DNA of 16,964 nt from Pyrinomonadaceae bacterium (GCA_014379075.1 JACMMN010000389.1:1-16964); one strand, 5' to 3'; positions 5,933 to 14,228 are shown, numbered from the stretch's first letter. Notes: generated by a model not told the origin, from the letters alone. Numbers and translations: made by a program.

Positions 5933-5975
5933 AAAAAGGTTCTTTCACGGCTAAATCCCTAAAAGAACCTTTTTT
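5933..5975. terminator. Bidirectional terminator between the 52-aa gene and the response regulator
   Basis: AAAAAGGTTCTTT (5933-5945) pairs with AAAGAACCTTTTT (5962-5974) around a 16-base loop. There are Ts after the stem on the plus strand and, because of the A-run on the left arm, also on the minus strand. It lies between convergent genes ending at 5911 and 5996. Confidence 0.9.
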
Positions 5976-5995
5976 GTTGTTTGAATTTAATAATC

Positions 5996-7525
5996 TTATA
6001 TCTTTTCTTCAAGCCTGTGCCGCTTTATCATACCGTAAAGCCTGGGCCGGTAAAGCCCCAGGAGATTCGCCGCTGCTTGTTTATTTCCGCGGGTCCGTTT
6101 TAGAGCGGCCAGAACGACCTCGCTCTCGATCTCGTCGAATACATCATTCTGCTCAATGCCCTCGACGGGTTCCGACAGGTGCTCGACTATTAACTTACCG
6201 TCTTCCTGATAAACATCCTCAGACGACGCACCCAGGCCTTTTAGAATACTGGATCCCGCAAAATTCTCGTATATCTGCGATGCACCCTGTTCCGCGGAAA
6301 ATTGGCCTTGTACGGTGTCTTCGGCAAATGCCGGGCCTCCTCCATTCCTTTCGATATCCATTTTGTCGATCTTGCCTTTTTTGCTCAATAACACGGCGCG
6401 TTCGATCACATGCTGAAGTTCACGGACGTTTCCGCGCCACTTGCAATTCAGCATCTGATTATACGCCGACTGAGAAAACTCAGCATTCTCGCGTTTGTAC
6501 TGCTCTGCGTAGATCTGCAGGAAGTGTTCGGCCAGCATTGGGACGTCGTCCATCCTCTCGCGCAAAGGCGGGATCTTTATCTCGATAGTATTTATCCGGT
6601 AATAAAGATCCTCACGAAGATTGCCGTCTTGTATAGCATCGAACGGATTACGGTTCGTCGAGCTGATAAGGCGGAAATCGACTTCCTGAGGTTTATCGCT
6701 CCCAACGCGGTAATAGATCTTTTCCTGGAGCACACGAAGTAGTTTGGGCTGTAGATCGACCGGCATTTCACCGATCTCATCGAGCAGCAGGCTGCCGCCG
6801 TTGGCCTGGCCAATAAAGCCGACCTTATCGGTGTGAGCGCCGGTAAAGGAACCCTTAACGTGGCCGAATAATTGCGACTCGATCAGGTCTTTCGGCAATG
6901 CCGAACAGTTGACTTTAATAAATGGTTTGCTGGCGCGGTGGCTTTTGTAATGGACGGCGTTTGCGATAACTTCTTTTCCTGTCCCGGACTCACCCAAAAT
7001 AAGGATGTTCGCGTCCGAATCGGCAACGTTTTCGATGATCTCGTAGATATTCTGCATCGAGCGGGCACCGCCGATAATTCCTTCGTACGAAGTTCGGCTC
7101 GTAAGACGGCCGCGCAATTCCTGGATCTCCTTTGCCTGGCTCGAATTTATCTGCCATTGCCGCTTGCGCTCGACCGCGTTGCGGACATCGACCATAAGTT
7201 CATCGAAATCGACCGGCTTTACGATGTAGCCGAACGCCCCGACGCGCGTGGCCTCGATCGCCTTCTCAGCAGAATCTTCGCCCGTCACCATTATGATCTC
7301 AGTCTCGGCCGATATTTCCTTCGACCGGCGGACCATTTCGATCCCGTTTATATCCGGCAGGTTCAAATCGGTCAGGATGATATCGAACTCGTTTTCCCTG
7401 GCATATTCGAGGCCTTTGGTCCCCGTCTCCGCCGCCTTGACTTCAAAGCCTTCCGAATTGAGCTGAAACGTCAAAAGGTCAAGAGAGATTTTGTCGTCGT
7501 CGATTACAAGCGCTTTATTCGCCAT
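5996..7525 (-). CDS. NtrC-family sigma-54-dependent response regulator
   Basis: The 509-aa protein has three parts. The receiver (1 to about 120) carries acidic D9-D11, phospho-acceptor D53 (LTDLNLPD) and K103 (IVKPVDF). The AAA+ domain (about 148-390) has Walker A GESGTGKE at 178-185, the sigma-54 contact loop as GSFTGA at 225-230, Walker B GGSLLLDEIGE at 243-253, and arginine-finger region REDLYYR at 304-310. A Fis-type HTH (about 465-506) contains NKQAAANLLGLYRPRLYGMI. Between AAA+ and HTH is a long acidic linker of about 70 residues. The protein would activate sigma-54 polymerase from upstream sites after phosphorylation. Loop position 2 is Ser in place of Ala, a tolerated variant. ATG 7525 has only a weak AGGGA upstream. 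Its kinase is not adjacent; the hybrid kinase at 8401 is the nearest candidate, on the other strand. The sigma-54-type promoters on both sides make those genes likely targets. Confidence 0.95.
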   Translation of the reverse strand: MANKALVIDDDKISLDLLTFQLNSEGFEVKAAETGTKGLEYARENEFDIILTDLNLPDINGIEMVRRSKEISAETEIIMVTGEDSAEKAIEATRVGAFGYIVKPVDFDELMVDVRNAVERKRQWQINSSQAKEIQELRGRLTSRTSYEGIIGGARSMQNIYEIIENVADSDANILILGESGTGKEVIANAVHYKSHRASKPFIKVNCSALPKDLIESQLFGHVKGSFTGAHTDKVGFIGQANGGSLLLDEIGEMPVDLQPKLLRVLQEKIYYRVGSDKPQEVDFRLISSTNRNPFDAIQDGNLREDLYYRINTIEIKIPPLRERMDDVPMLAEHFLQIYAEQYKRENAEFSQSAYNQMLNCKWRGNVRELQHVIERAVLLSKKGKIDKMDIERNGGGPAFAEDTVQGQFSAEQGASQIYENFAGSSILKGLGASSEDVYQEDGKLIVEHLSEPVEGIEQNDVFDEIESEVVLAALKRTRGNKQAAANLLGLYRPRLYGMIKRHRLEEKI

Positions 7526-8047
7526 AAGTTCACTGATCCCTGGAAAGTAAAAAAACGTAGTTATTGTATCAAAATGAGACGATTAACGAGATCCGAGTTT
7601 TCAAAAAATGAGTTTAGCATCTCACATTAAATGTGGTGAGGCGTTACTGCTAAACTCTTGCAGTTCCCAGTCATGACGTACGGCTCATTCTCCGGCCGAT
7701 AGCATCTTTAACCTCATCCTCAAACTCTTCATCGGGTGCTATTGTTCATTTCACCTCTCCACTCGTTTTGTATTAAAAGAACTCCGTTTAATGGCAATGG
7801 ATGTGCCAATTCTTCTAAACCTCGTGTTCGCAGTAATTTAATTATATTAAAGAATCTTGTCTCAAATGATAAATTGCGAAAAGAGTACGATTTCGATGCA
7901 TATTAAATATAATGAAAATACTCGTGTCACGCCTTTCCCGATAGATCGTTTATGCATCTTTTCAATACACTTCTCTTGGCCCACTCACGTATTTAAGGGT
8001 TCATTAACTATAACTGTGTTATACACTTACGGGATTTGCAAACGCTG
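7526..8047. other. Long intergenic region between divergent response regulator and lmo0937-like gene
   Basis: This stretch of about 520 bases holds no intact gene I can support. It contains a TACAAT -10-like sequence upstream of the regulator on the minus strand, the 48-base dyad at 7610-7657, a possibly frameshifted 25-codon frame at 7671-7749, and two ATACACTT strings at 7965-7972 and 8021-8028. The second of these is part of the dyad GTGTTATACAC. The 7750-8040 part is AT-rich. The 75-codon plus frame here overlaps the sigma-54-type promoter and looks random. Confidence 0.5.
7610..7657. repeat. 48-base inverted repeat (possible cruciform or leader hairpin)
   Basis: GAGTTTAGCA (7610-7619) and TGCTAAACTC (7648-7657) are perfect 10-base arms. 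Nested inside is a smaller dyad, CACAT-TAA-ATGTG. No T-run follows, so it is not a terminator. It lies 85-132 bases upstream of the response regulator ATG and could be an operator or a structured leader. Confidence 0.55.
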
Positions 8048-8063
8048 TGGCACGAAAATTGAA
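8048..8063 (+). promoter_or_regulatory. Near-consensus sigma-54 promoter of the lmo0937-like gene
   Basis: TGGCACGAAAATTGAA has a perfect -24 half (TGGCACG) and correct spacing, but the -12 dinucleotide is GA where GC is expected. Transcription would start near 8074, about 45 bases before ATG 8120. The departure at -12 lowers confidence. Confidence 0.5.
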
Positions 8064-8119
8064 ATATGCCTTTACAGCAGTTAGTTTAATAATTTTTGAG
8101 GAAAAGGAGATTTAAGAAG

Positions 8120-8272
8120 ATGTTAGAAACAATTATCGTGATTTTATTGGTGCTTTGGCTTTTAGGAATGGTTGCGGGACCGGCATCGGTAGGCGGCTTT
8201 ATTCACATATTACTTCTCATCGCAGCCGTCGTACTTGTTCTGCGTTTAGTTTCCGGCCGAAGGGCTGTCTAG
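8120..8272 (+). CDS. lmo0937/DUF5670-type 50-aa membrane protein
   Basis: ATG 8120 follows AAAGGAGA at 8103-8110. The peptide has two hydrophobic helices: IIVILLVLWLLGMVAG, then GGFIHILLLIAAVVLVLRLV, ending in the basic tail SGRRAV. The order xxWLLGxxxxxxxGGFIHILLxIAxVxxxxRL.xGRR is the pattern of the lmo0937-family proteins, short membrane proteins often associated with stress responses, function unknown. It stands alone, with a sigma-54-type promoter upstream and a terminator downstream. Confidence 0.9.
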   Translation: MLETIIVILLVLWLLGMVAGPASVGGFIHILLLIAAVVLVLRLVSGRRAV

Positions 8273-8311
8273 CGTCTAAATCGAATTTTTTTGGATTTTT
8301 CTGGTAAGATT

Positions 8312-8347
8312 AACCTCGTTACAATAAAACTGTAGCGAGGTTTTTTT
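8312..8347 (+). terminator. Rho-independent terminator after the 50-aa gene
   Basis: AACCTCGTTACA and TGTAGCGAGGTT form a 12-base stem with one mismatch and a 7-base loop (8312-8342). Five further Ts follow. It separates the small gene from the kinase. Confidence 0.9.
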
Positions 8348-8400
8348 CTAATCCTTCCCTCCCCAGAGTTGAATTACGAAGACAAGGTCTCTCTACGTCT

Positions 8401-10404
8401 ATGAAAAACATCCCCGAAACTAGTTCGGTACAGATCCAACGTCCAAGTTTTGGATCTGAAACCGAAAAGATTTTTGATAACGTGTTTGATTTCTACGGGA
8501 CGCTTGATACCGCAGGGCGCGTGTTGAATCTGGCCGGGCGTATATTTGAAGCTACTAATACGAATCCAGAGCTGTTGATCGGCCAATTATTTTCCCAAAC
8601 CGTTTTCTGGCAGTCTTCGGAGAATACCCCGAAGATCTTTGAAAACAGTATTGTGCGGGCCGCGAAGGGCGAGGCCTCCAAACTGCTGCTGAATTTTCGT
8701 ATTAGTTCGGACGAAAAGATCGCCGTGGAAGTTAGTCTGCAGCCGATAAATGCCGAGGGAAAAGAAGTTCAGATTTTCGTCTGCGCCCAGGCTGTTACCG
8801 GGCGAAATGACCAGGTTCAGCACTACAAGCAGGAAAGCGAACAACTGCTTTATGCAGCCGAAAATGCCGAGATCGGCTTATGGTACTGGGACTTTAGGGA
8901 TAAGAAGATCTACTCCACGCCACGGTGCAACGAGCTTTTTGAGCTTTCGGCCTATGAGATCGTGACCCCTGAATCTATTCGTCTTGCTGTCCACCCCGAA
9001 GACCGTGATTTCGTGGATGATTTTCTGAATGAATCGCGCAAGAAGGGAACAGGTTACGAAGAAGAATTTCGCGTCGAATATTCTGACGGCAGGATTGAAT
9101 GGCTGTGTTCCGAAGGGAAATCATTCCTCGATGAAGAAGGCAGCCCGCTGCGCATGATCGGCGTCGTCCGCAACATCACCCAGCAAAAGATCGCCGGGCA
9201 GGAGCTTATCCGGGTCAACGAGCGTGAAAAGAAAGCCCGTGACGAAGCCATCGAAGCAAACCGCGCAAAGGACTTTTTCCTGGCCTTCGTTTCGCACGAA
9301 CTGCGCTCGCCGCTCAATGCCATTCTCGGCTGGTCGAAAATACTCCTTACCAAACAGGTTCCCGAAGACACCCGGCGGAATGCTCTTGAAACTATCGAAC
9401 GAAGCGCCCGGTTTCAGACCAAATTGATCAACGATCTTGTCGACTCGGCGCGGGTGGCTTCGGGTAAGCTGCGAATGGAATATCATCCGACAAACCTTTA
9501 CGAGATAATCAAAAACTCCTACCAGGCTCAGAAACCGAGTGCGGAATCGCGAAATCTCGAATTCGAATTTACGTCAGCGGAGAAAAATATCGCGGTTTTC
9601 GGCGATGCCGGGAGACTTCAGCAGGTCTTCGGCAATCTCATTTCGAACGCGATCAAATTTAGTCCGGAAGGGGGCAAGGTTTCGGTCGATGTCGAAACGT
9701 CTGCCGAAACCGTCATCGTGACGGTCACGGATACTGGGCACGGGATCAATCCAAAAGCCTTGCCTACCATCTTTAATCAATTTTCCCAGGGCGACGTCGA
9801 TCAGGCAAAACCCAACGCCGGCCTTGGCTTGGGGCTTTCGATAGTGAAAATTCTTGTAACAAAGCACGGGGGCACTGTCCAGGCCGAAAGTGAAGGTGAT
9901 GGTAAAGGCTCTAAGTTCACGGTTATGCTCCCGATTTCCACAGCTGAAACCAAACTGCCTCCAAAGCCCGTTCAAATAGTCGAAACAGTAAATCCGCGGT
10001 CCCTCGAGGGCGTAAAGATCCTTATTGTGGAAGATGATATGGATTCCCGGGAAGTGCTGCATTTATTCCTCGAACAAGGCGGCGCAATAGTCGCGAGTGC
10101 GGATTCAGCCAGGGCGGCATTTACGGCCATAACCGGCAAGAATTCCGAATTGCCGGACATTATTATTTCAGATCTGGCGATGCCTGATGAGGACGGCTAC
10201 TCATTCATCGAACGCGTTCGGCAATTGGATCCCGAGGAAGGCGGAGCGATCCCGGCAATGGCTTTGAGTGCTTTTGCGACGGTTGAAAGCCGGCAAAAGG
10301 CCTTTGATTCGGGCTTCGACCAATATTGTACCAAACCCTTCGAGCCCGACCTGTTGATCAGGGACATCGCGGAGCTTGTTCAGAAAAGGGGCATAGATCT
10401 GTAA
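8401..10404 (+). CDS. Soluble hybrid sensor histidine kinase (PAS - HisKA - HATPase - receiver)
   Basis: The 667-aa protein has no membrane segment, so it probably senses a cytoplasmic signal. Residues 20-130 look like a degenerate PAS domain. Residues 148-265 form a PAS_3-type domain (AEIGLWYWDF, HPEDRDFV, YSDGRIEWLCSEGK, GVVRNITQQK). A short coiled linker leads to HisKA with FVSHELRSPLNAILGW, phospho-acceptor H299. The ATPase domain shows NLISNAIKFS (412-421), DTGHGI (444-449) and GLGLGLSIVK (474-483). The C-terminal receiver (537-660) has EDD at 544-546, D591 (IISDLAMPDEDG) and K645 (CTKPF). The receiver at the end suggests a phosphorelay or autoregulation. Start ATG 8401 has a weak AAGG 13 bases upstream. 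The gene lies about 870 bases from the sigma-54 regulator and points away from it, so partnership is plausible but unproven. Confidence 0.95.
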   Translation: MKNIPETSSVQIQRPSFGSETEKIFDNVFDFYGTLDTAGRVLNLAGRIFEATNTNPELLIGQLFSQTVFWQSSENTPKIFENSIVRAAKGEASKLLLNFRISSDEKIAVEVSLQPINAEGKEVQIFVCAQAVTGRNDQVQHYKQESEQLLYAAENAEIGLWYWDFRDKKIYSTPRCNELFELSAYEIVTPESIRLAVHPEDRDFVDDFLNESRKKGTGYEEEFRVEYSDGRIEWLCSEGKSFLDEEGSPLRMIGVVRNITQQKIAGQELIRVNEREKKARDEAIEANRAKDFFLAFVSHELRSPLNAILGWSKILLTKQVPEDTRRNALETIERSARFQTKLINDLVDSARVASGKLRMEYHPTNLYEIIKNSYQAQKPSAESRNLEFEFTSAEKNIAVFGDAGRLQQVFGNLISNAIKFSPEGGKVSVDVETSAETVIVTVTDTGHGINPKALPTIFNQFSQGDVDQAKPNAGLGLGLSIVKILVTKHGGTVQAESEGDGKGSKFTVMLPISTAETKLPPKPVQIVETVNPRSLEGVKILIVEDDMDSREVLHLFLEQGGAIVASADSARAAFTAITGKNSELPDIIISDLAMPDEDGYSFIERVRQLDPEEGGAIPAMALSAFATVESRQKAFDSGFDQYCTKPFEPDLLIRDIAELVQKRGIDL

Positions 10405-10436
10405 AAAGTCTTATGGAACGCTAAGGGCGCAAAGAG

Positions 10437-10473
10437 AAAGCAGCCTAAAGGTAAACGGCAGGCTGCTTTTTTT
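10437..10473 (+). terminator. Rho-independent terminator after the hybrid kinase
   Basis: AAAGCAGCCT (10437-10446) pairs perfectly with AGGCTGCTTT (10460-10469) around a 13-base loop and is followed by four more Ts. On the minus strand the arm is followed by TTTCTCTTTG, so it may also serve the convergent VWA gene. Confidence 0.9.
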
Positions 10474-10531
10474 ACGCCGCGTCAGAGCAATACAAAACGG
10501 TCTTGTCAGACAGCCGGCCAGTCTGGTTGAT

Positions 10532-12175
10532 CTATCCTCCCGCCTTTAATTCTTTTGTCCGCCGAATTAGATTCAGAAAATCACCCCGGTAATTTTTGAG
10601 ATCGCTGCTGAGGGAGTTTTGAGCCAACAGCTCCACGTTTGCGAAACTGGAATTCGCTTTGTATCGTGAATCTCTAAGCAGCATTCCAAATTGGGCGACC
10701 GCAGATGCAAAGCGTAAATTCTCCGATGCACTTCCCACGGATATATCGGCGTCAAGAACGCCCATCGTCAATAATTTGCTTTGGCTGCCTTCAGGTTCTT
10801 TGTAACGAAGCTTTACGGTCATCAGTTCATTGCCGAATCGAGTATCGGACGGCGGAGCCTGGGAATATTTCAGCTCGATCCCGTTGTTATCGACCGTTTG
10901 GCCGGCCGGGATGATCTCATATAAAGCAGTAACCGAATGTCCGGCCCCTATTTCTCCGGCGTCTTTTTTATCGTTTTCGAAATCCCGATCGGCCAGCAGA
11001 CGGTTTTCGTAACCGATCAAGCGGTAACCGGCGACGCGTGCCGGATTGAACTCCACTTGGATCTTCACGTCTTTTGCGATAGTGTAGAGCGTGCCCGCGA
11101 CCTGTTCGCCCAATGCCTTTCGCGCCTCTTCACGCGAATCAATGTAGGCGTAATTGCCGTTTCCCTTGTCCGCCAGCTTTTCCATCATCGAATCGTTCAG
11201 GTTTCCCGCTCCGAATCCCAGGACCGACAAAAAGATGCCGCTTTTACGCTTTTGTTCGATCATCTGGACCAGTTCACTGTCACCGGTCAGCCCGACATTG
11301 AAATCGCCGTCGGTTGCCAGAATGACGCGGTTATTTCCGCCCTGAATAAAATTATTCGCCGCGACCGTGTATGCAAGCTGAATTCCCTGCCCACCGTTGG
11401 TTGAGCCGCCGGCTTCCAGATCATTCAAGGCGGACACTATTTCGCCTTTATTACTCACAGGTGTCGAAGGCAGCACCAATCCGCTCGAACCCGCGTACAC
11501 CACAATTGCCACGCGGTCCTGCGGTTTCAGTTGATTCACCATCATTCGCAGCCCGTCTTTCAGCAGCGGCAGCTTGTCGGGCGAGTTCATCGAACCCGAC
11601 ACATCCACAAGGAAAACTAGATTTGTCGCCGGAATGTCATCGAGCGAAACCTTTCTGCCTTGAAGTCCGATCTGTACGACCTTATGCTTCGTATTCCACG
11701 GACAAACGGCCGTCTCCGTATTCACGGAAAAAGGAACGTCGCCGACAGGCTGCGGGTAGTCGTATTCGAAATAGTTGATGAGTTCTTCGATGCGGACGGC
11801 GTCTTTCGGTGGAAGCTGGCCATTAGTGAGATAGCGGCGGACATTCGCGTACGAAGCCGTATCGACATCGATGGAAAATGTCGAAAGCGGCGCCCGCGAG
11901 CTTTCGAGAAAGGGATTTTCGGTAATTTCGGCATACCGTTCCCCGGCCGCCGCGTCGTCCGACTCCGCCTTCCGTTTCGCTTCGGACATCGGAGCGGCTC
12001 CTGCCGTTGAATTCGAAGATGTTGAAGTGTCATAGATCGGTTGGCTTGCGACGTTAGTGTTGCCTGCATCGGCCTGATCGCCCTGCATCGAGCTGCCGCA
12101 TGCTGAAAAAATAAGGCTGGATAAAACCGAAAGGCTCATTAACCAACGCGAAGAGAAGATTTTTTCCTGTTTCAT
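10532..12175 (-). CDS. YfbK-like von Willebrand factor A domain lipoprotein
   Basis: The 547-aa protein begins with a lipoprotein signal (basic MKQEKIFSSRWLM, hydrophobic core, LIFSAC with acceptor C26), followed by a low-complexity Ser/Ala/Asn stretch to about 75. Residues 84-180 match the N-terminal domain that precedes VWA in YfbK proteins (ENPFLESSRAPLSTFSIDVD, NVRRYLTNGQLPPKDAVRIEE). The VWA domain (about 185-360) has an intact metal-binding MIDAS: DVSGSM (D191, S193, S195), T259 in GGSTNGG and D289 in ATDGDFN. The C-terminal domain (about 365-545) is the YfbK-type tail. It is anchored in a membrane and probably binds a protein partner through a metal-dependent site; no enzyme activity is expected. 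GGAG precedes ATG 12175. It is the last gene in a co-directional set with the 176-aa protein and the ABC exporter. Confidence 0.92.
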   Translation of the reverse strand: MKQEKIFSSRWLMSLSVLSSLIFSACGSSMQGDQADAGNTNVASQPIYDTSTSSNSTAGAAPMSEAKRKAESDDAAAGERYAEITENPFLESSRAPLSTFSIDVDTASYANVRRYLTNGQLPPKDAVRIEELINYFEYDYPQPVGDVPFSVNTETAVCPWNTKHKVVQIGLQGRKVSLDDIPATNLVFLVDVSGSMNSPDKLPLLKDGLRMMVNQLKPQDRVAIVVYAGSSGLVLPSTPVSNKGEIVSALNDLEAGGSTNGGQGIQLAYTVAANNFIQGGNNRVILATDGDFNVGLTGDSELVQMIEQKRKSGIFLSVLGFGAGNLNDSMMEKLADKGNGNYAYIDSREEARKALGEQVAGTLYTIAKDVKIQVEFNPARVAGYRLIGYENRLLADRDFENDKKDAGEIGAGHSVTALYEIIPAGQTVDNNGIELKYSQAPPSDTRFGNELMTVKLRYKEPEGSQSKLLTMGVLDADISVGSASENLRFASAVAQFGMLLRDSRYKANSSFANVELLAQNSLSSDLKNYRGDFLNLIRRTKELKAGG

Positions 12176-12270
12176 TTGTACGCTCCAAAAGAAAATGCAA
12201 ATTTATATCTCTGACTCGAACTGCATATGTGGACAAGAACGGGTTTAAATTTCAAACTTGCAGTTTTAAT

Positions 12271-12801
12271 CTATTTCTTCAGGATGGACGCATTTCCGTG
12301 AACGAACAACACCTGTCTCATGTGCGCGGCACCGTTATTCTGCAGGTGTTCGACATCGGTAAATGCACTTTCGGATACGACTGCGGAAAAATAGAAATTT
12401 TGAGTCCGGTCAATGCGTTCCGAATCAGGCACATAGGTCTCAAAGGACAAATATGCCTCATTTCGATTATTTAGTGCCACCGTTGCGGTTTCCACAAAAT
12501 CAAACGAAAAACCATTCAGATCGGAAAGCTTCGCATTTACGAAAAGTTTTTGGGGAGATCGTCCAACGCCGACCCTGATTTTAACGATAAGCTTTTTCGA
12601 ATCGAGATCGAATTGGACGCTCTGGACCTTATGCGGTAAGACGGCGGATCTCGACGTCGGGCAAGAAACAATGACCCGCTCATCCCTGATCTCGACCTCA
12701 TTGACACTCGGCATTCGCAAGCGGTCGGCGGCAAAGAAAATTGCAATAAATGTAACTACAATTACGCTGAATATAACAAAACCGAAAACATGTTTTTTCA
12801 T
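12271..12801 (-). CDS. 176-aa membrane-anchored protein, unknown
   Basis: ATG 12801 is preceded by AAAGGAG at 9-base spacing, a strong start. An N-terminal hydrophobic segment (VFGFVIFSVIVVTFIAIFF, about residues 5-23) follows MKKH. With no clear cleavage site, it is probably an uncleaved anchor. The rest (about 30-176) is a soluble beta-rich domain with alternating hydrophobic residues (VQSVQFDLDSKKLIVKIRV, AYLSFETYVPDSERI). One cysteine is at about 47. No family recognised. It lies 68 bases after the permease and 95 bases before the VWA gene on the same strand, so it may belong to the same envelope system. Confidence 0.75.
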   Translation of the reverse strand: MKKHVFGFVIFSVIVVTFIAIFFAADRLRMPSVNEVEIRDERVIVSCPTSRSAVLPHKVQSVQFDLDSKKLIVKIRVGVGRSPQKLFVNAKLSDLNGFSFDFVETATVALNNRNEAYLSFETYVPDSERIDRTQNFYFSAVVSESAFTDVEHLQNNGAAHMRQVLFVHGNASILKK

Positions 12802-12869
12802 GGCATACTTCTCCTTTAGAAATTTAGAACGCTAGAGCAAGGAGTAAGTTGCAGATTAAAAAAGATATC

Positions 12870-14222
12870 CTACGCCTGTCTGATCCATTTCCACACTTCG
12901 GGGATCGTCGCCCGCTTGCCGTACATCAGCATGCCGACGCGGTAAACGCGTGAAGCGAGCCAGACCAGAATCGCGATCGCGACGGCGTTGATAGACACCG
13001 ACAGGGCGATCTGCCAAAACGGCGGCATTTCGGCGAGTATTCGGACCGGCATCGTTATAGGAGCAAAAAACGGAGCGATCGAAACCCAGAATGAAAGGGA
13101 AGAATTCGGGTCGCGGATGACGGCAAAACTGAAATAAAACCCGACGAGCAAAACCATTATCGGCGGGAACGAGAATTGGCCGCCTTCCTGTACGGTCGTC
13201 ACCATCGCGCCGATCAGGGCGAAAATCGACGCATATATAAAGAAACCGAGGAGGAAGAAAATAAAGAAGTAAAAGATCATCAGCGGCGTGATGTTAGGGA
13301 TGGAGATTGGAATCCCCATGGCATCCATTTGCGTCATTCCGACGCCGATCAATACAACAGCCGAGATCACCCAGATCGATAACTGCGTCAGGCCGGCGAG
13401 GCCCACGCCGACTAGTTTGCCGAACATCAAGTCGAACGGTTTCGCCGACGAAAAGAGAATTTCGGCGATCCGCGTTTCTTTCTCTTCAACGACCGCACCC
13501 ATGATCGCCTGCCCGTAGATCGTCAGCGTGATATAGATCATTAGGCCGATAATAAAAGCCGCAATGAAGGTACTGTCACTGTCCTTCGCTTCGCCCGTCT
13601 CGCTGATGCCGCTCGTATTCAAATTGACGTTTTTGCTCAATTCTCGGAGTTTCGATTCGTCGATATTGGCGTCGGCAAATCTCTGCGAACGCACTGCCTG
13701 ATTAAGAGCGTCTTCGAGCGTCGAATTTGTGACGAAGTCTCCGGCCTTTCGCGAATAGAAATCGAACTCGGCATTCGGCGCGTCAATGTCCGGCGGTAAG
13801 ATCAGGTAGGCGTCGATCCCGTTCTCGGCGATCTTTCCATTCAGTTCGCGTAACACCAGTTCGATCGGCTTTTCCCTAGAATTATAATCGACAAAAACAA
13901 ACGACCCGCCCAGCTGTTCCGATCCGCGTTTCAGCCTTTCGTCCTGCGAGGCGGAGATGTCCTTCATTGAATCTCTCGCCGCCTGCCTGGCTTTTTCCGC
14001 GATCCTTTCGACCGACAGATTTTCCCTCAATCGCGATTCAAGCTTCCCGCTCTGATCCACGACCACGATTCGCGTGGCGTCGCCCTTCAGCGAAAAAATG
14101 ATTGCAGGAACAACTGCAAACATCGCCGCCAGCAAAGGAAATAAGAGGGTTCCGATCAGGAATGACCATTTGTATACGACTTTTTTATATTCGTGTTTTA
14201 CGACCGCGAAAAACTTTCTCAT
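12870..14222 (-). CDS. ABC-2 type permease, NatB-like
   Basis: The 450-aa integral membrane protein has a first membrane segment at about 18-44, then a large external domain to about 210 containing a helical Arg/Glu/Lys-rich part. Five further membrane segments cluster in the C-terminal half. The stretch VVEEKETRIAEILFSSAKPFD just after the second segment is the hallmark of NatB/YhaP-type exporters (usually VxEEKxxRIxEIL). It begins 6 bases after the ATPase stop, so the two form an operon and an exporter. The substrate cannot be read from the sequence; NatAB exports sodium in Bacillus, but related pairs move other substrates. Confidence 0.92.
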   Translation of the reverse strand: MRKFFAVVKHEYKKVVYKWSFLIGTLLFPLLAAMFAVVPAIIFSLKGDATRIVVVDQSGKLESRLRENLSVERIAEKARQAARDSMKDISASQDERLKRGSEQLGGSFVFVDYNSREKPIELVLRELNGKIAENGIDAYLILPPDIDAPNAEFDFYSRKAGDFVTNSTLEDALNQAVRSQRFADANIDESKLRELSKNVNLNTSGISETGEAKDSDSTFIAAFIIGLMIYITLTIYGQAIMGAVVEEKETRIAEILFSSAKPFDLMFGKLVGVGLAGLTQLSIWVISAVVLIGVGMTQMDAMGIPISIPNITPLMIFYFFIFFLLGFFIYASIFALIGAMVTTVQEGGQFSFPPIMVLLVGFYFSFAVIRDPNSSLSFWVSIAPFFAPITMPVRILAEMPPFWQIALSVSINAVAIAILVWLASRVYRVGMLMYGKRATIPEVWKWIRQA

Positions 14223-14228
14223 ATTGAA

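Noticed and set aside
6872..7630. 252-codon plus-strand frame opposite the response regulator
   Set aside because: It is antisense to a clear NtrC-type gene and has no domain resemblance; it is a codon-bias shadow.
7857..8084. 75-codon plus-strand frame upstream of the lmo0937-like gene
   Set aside because: It overlaps the sigma-54-type promoter, lacks a ribosome binding site and has random-looking composition.
10417..10436. ACGCTAAGGGCGCAAAG-like dispersed repeat after the kinase
   Set aside because: It resembles strings I have seen scattered in other genomes, but there is a single copy here, so it cannot be supported as a repeat.
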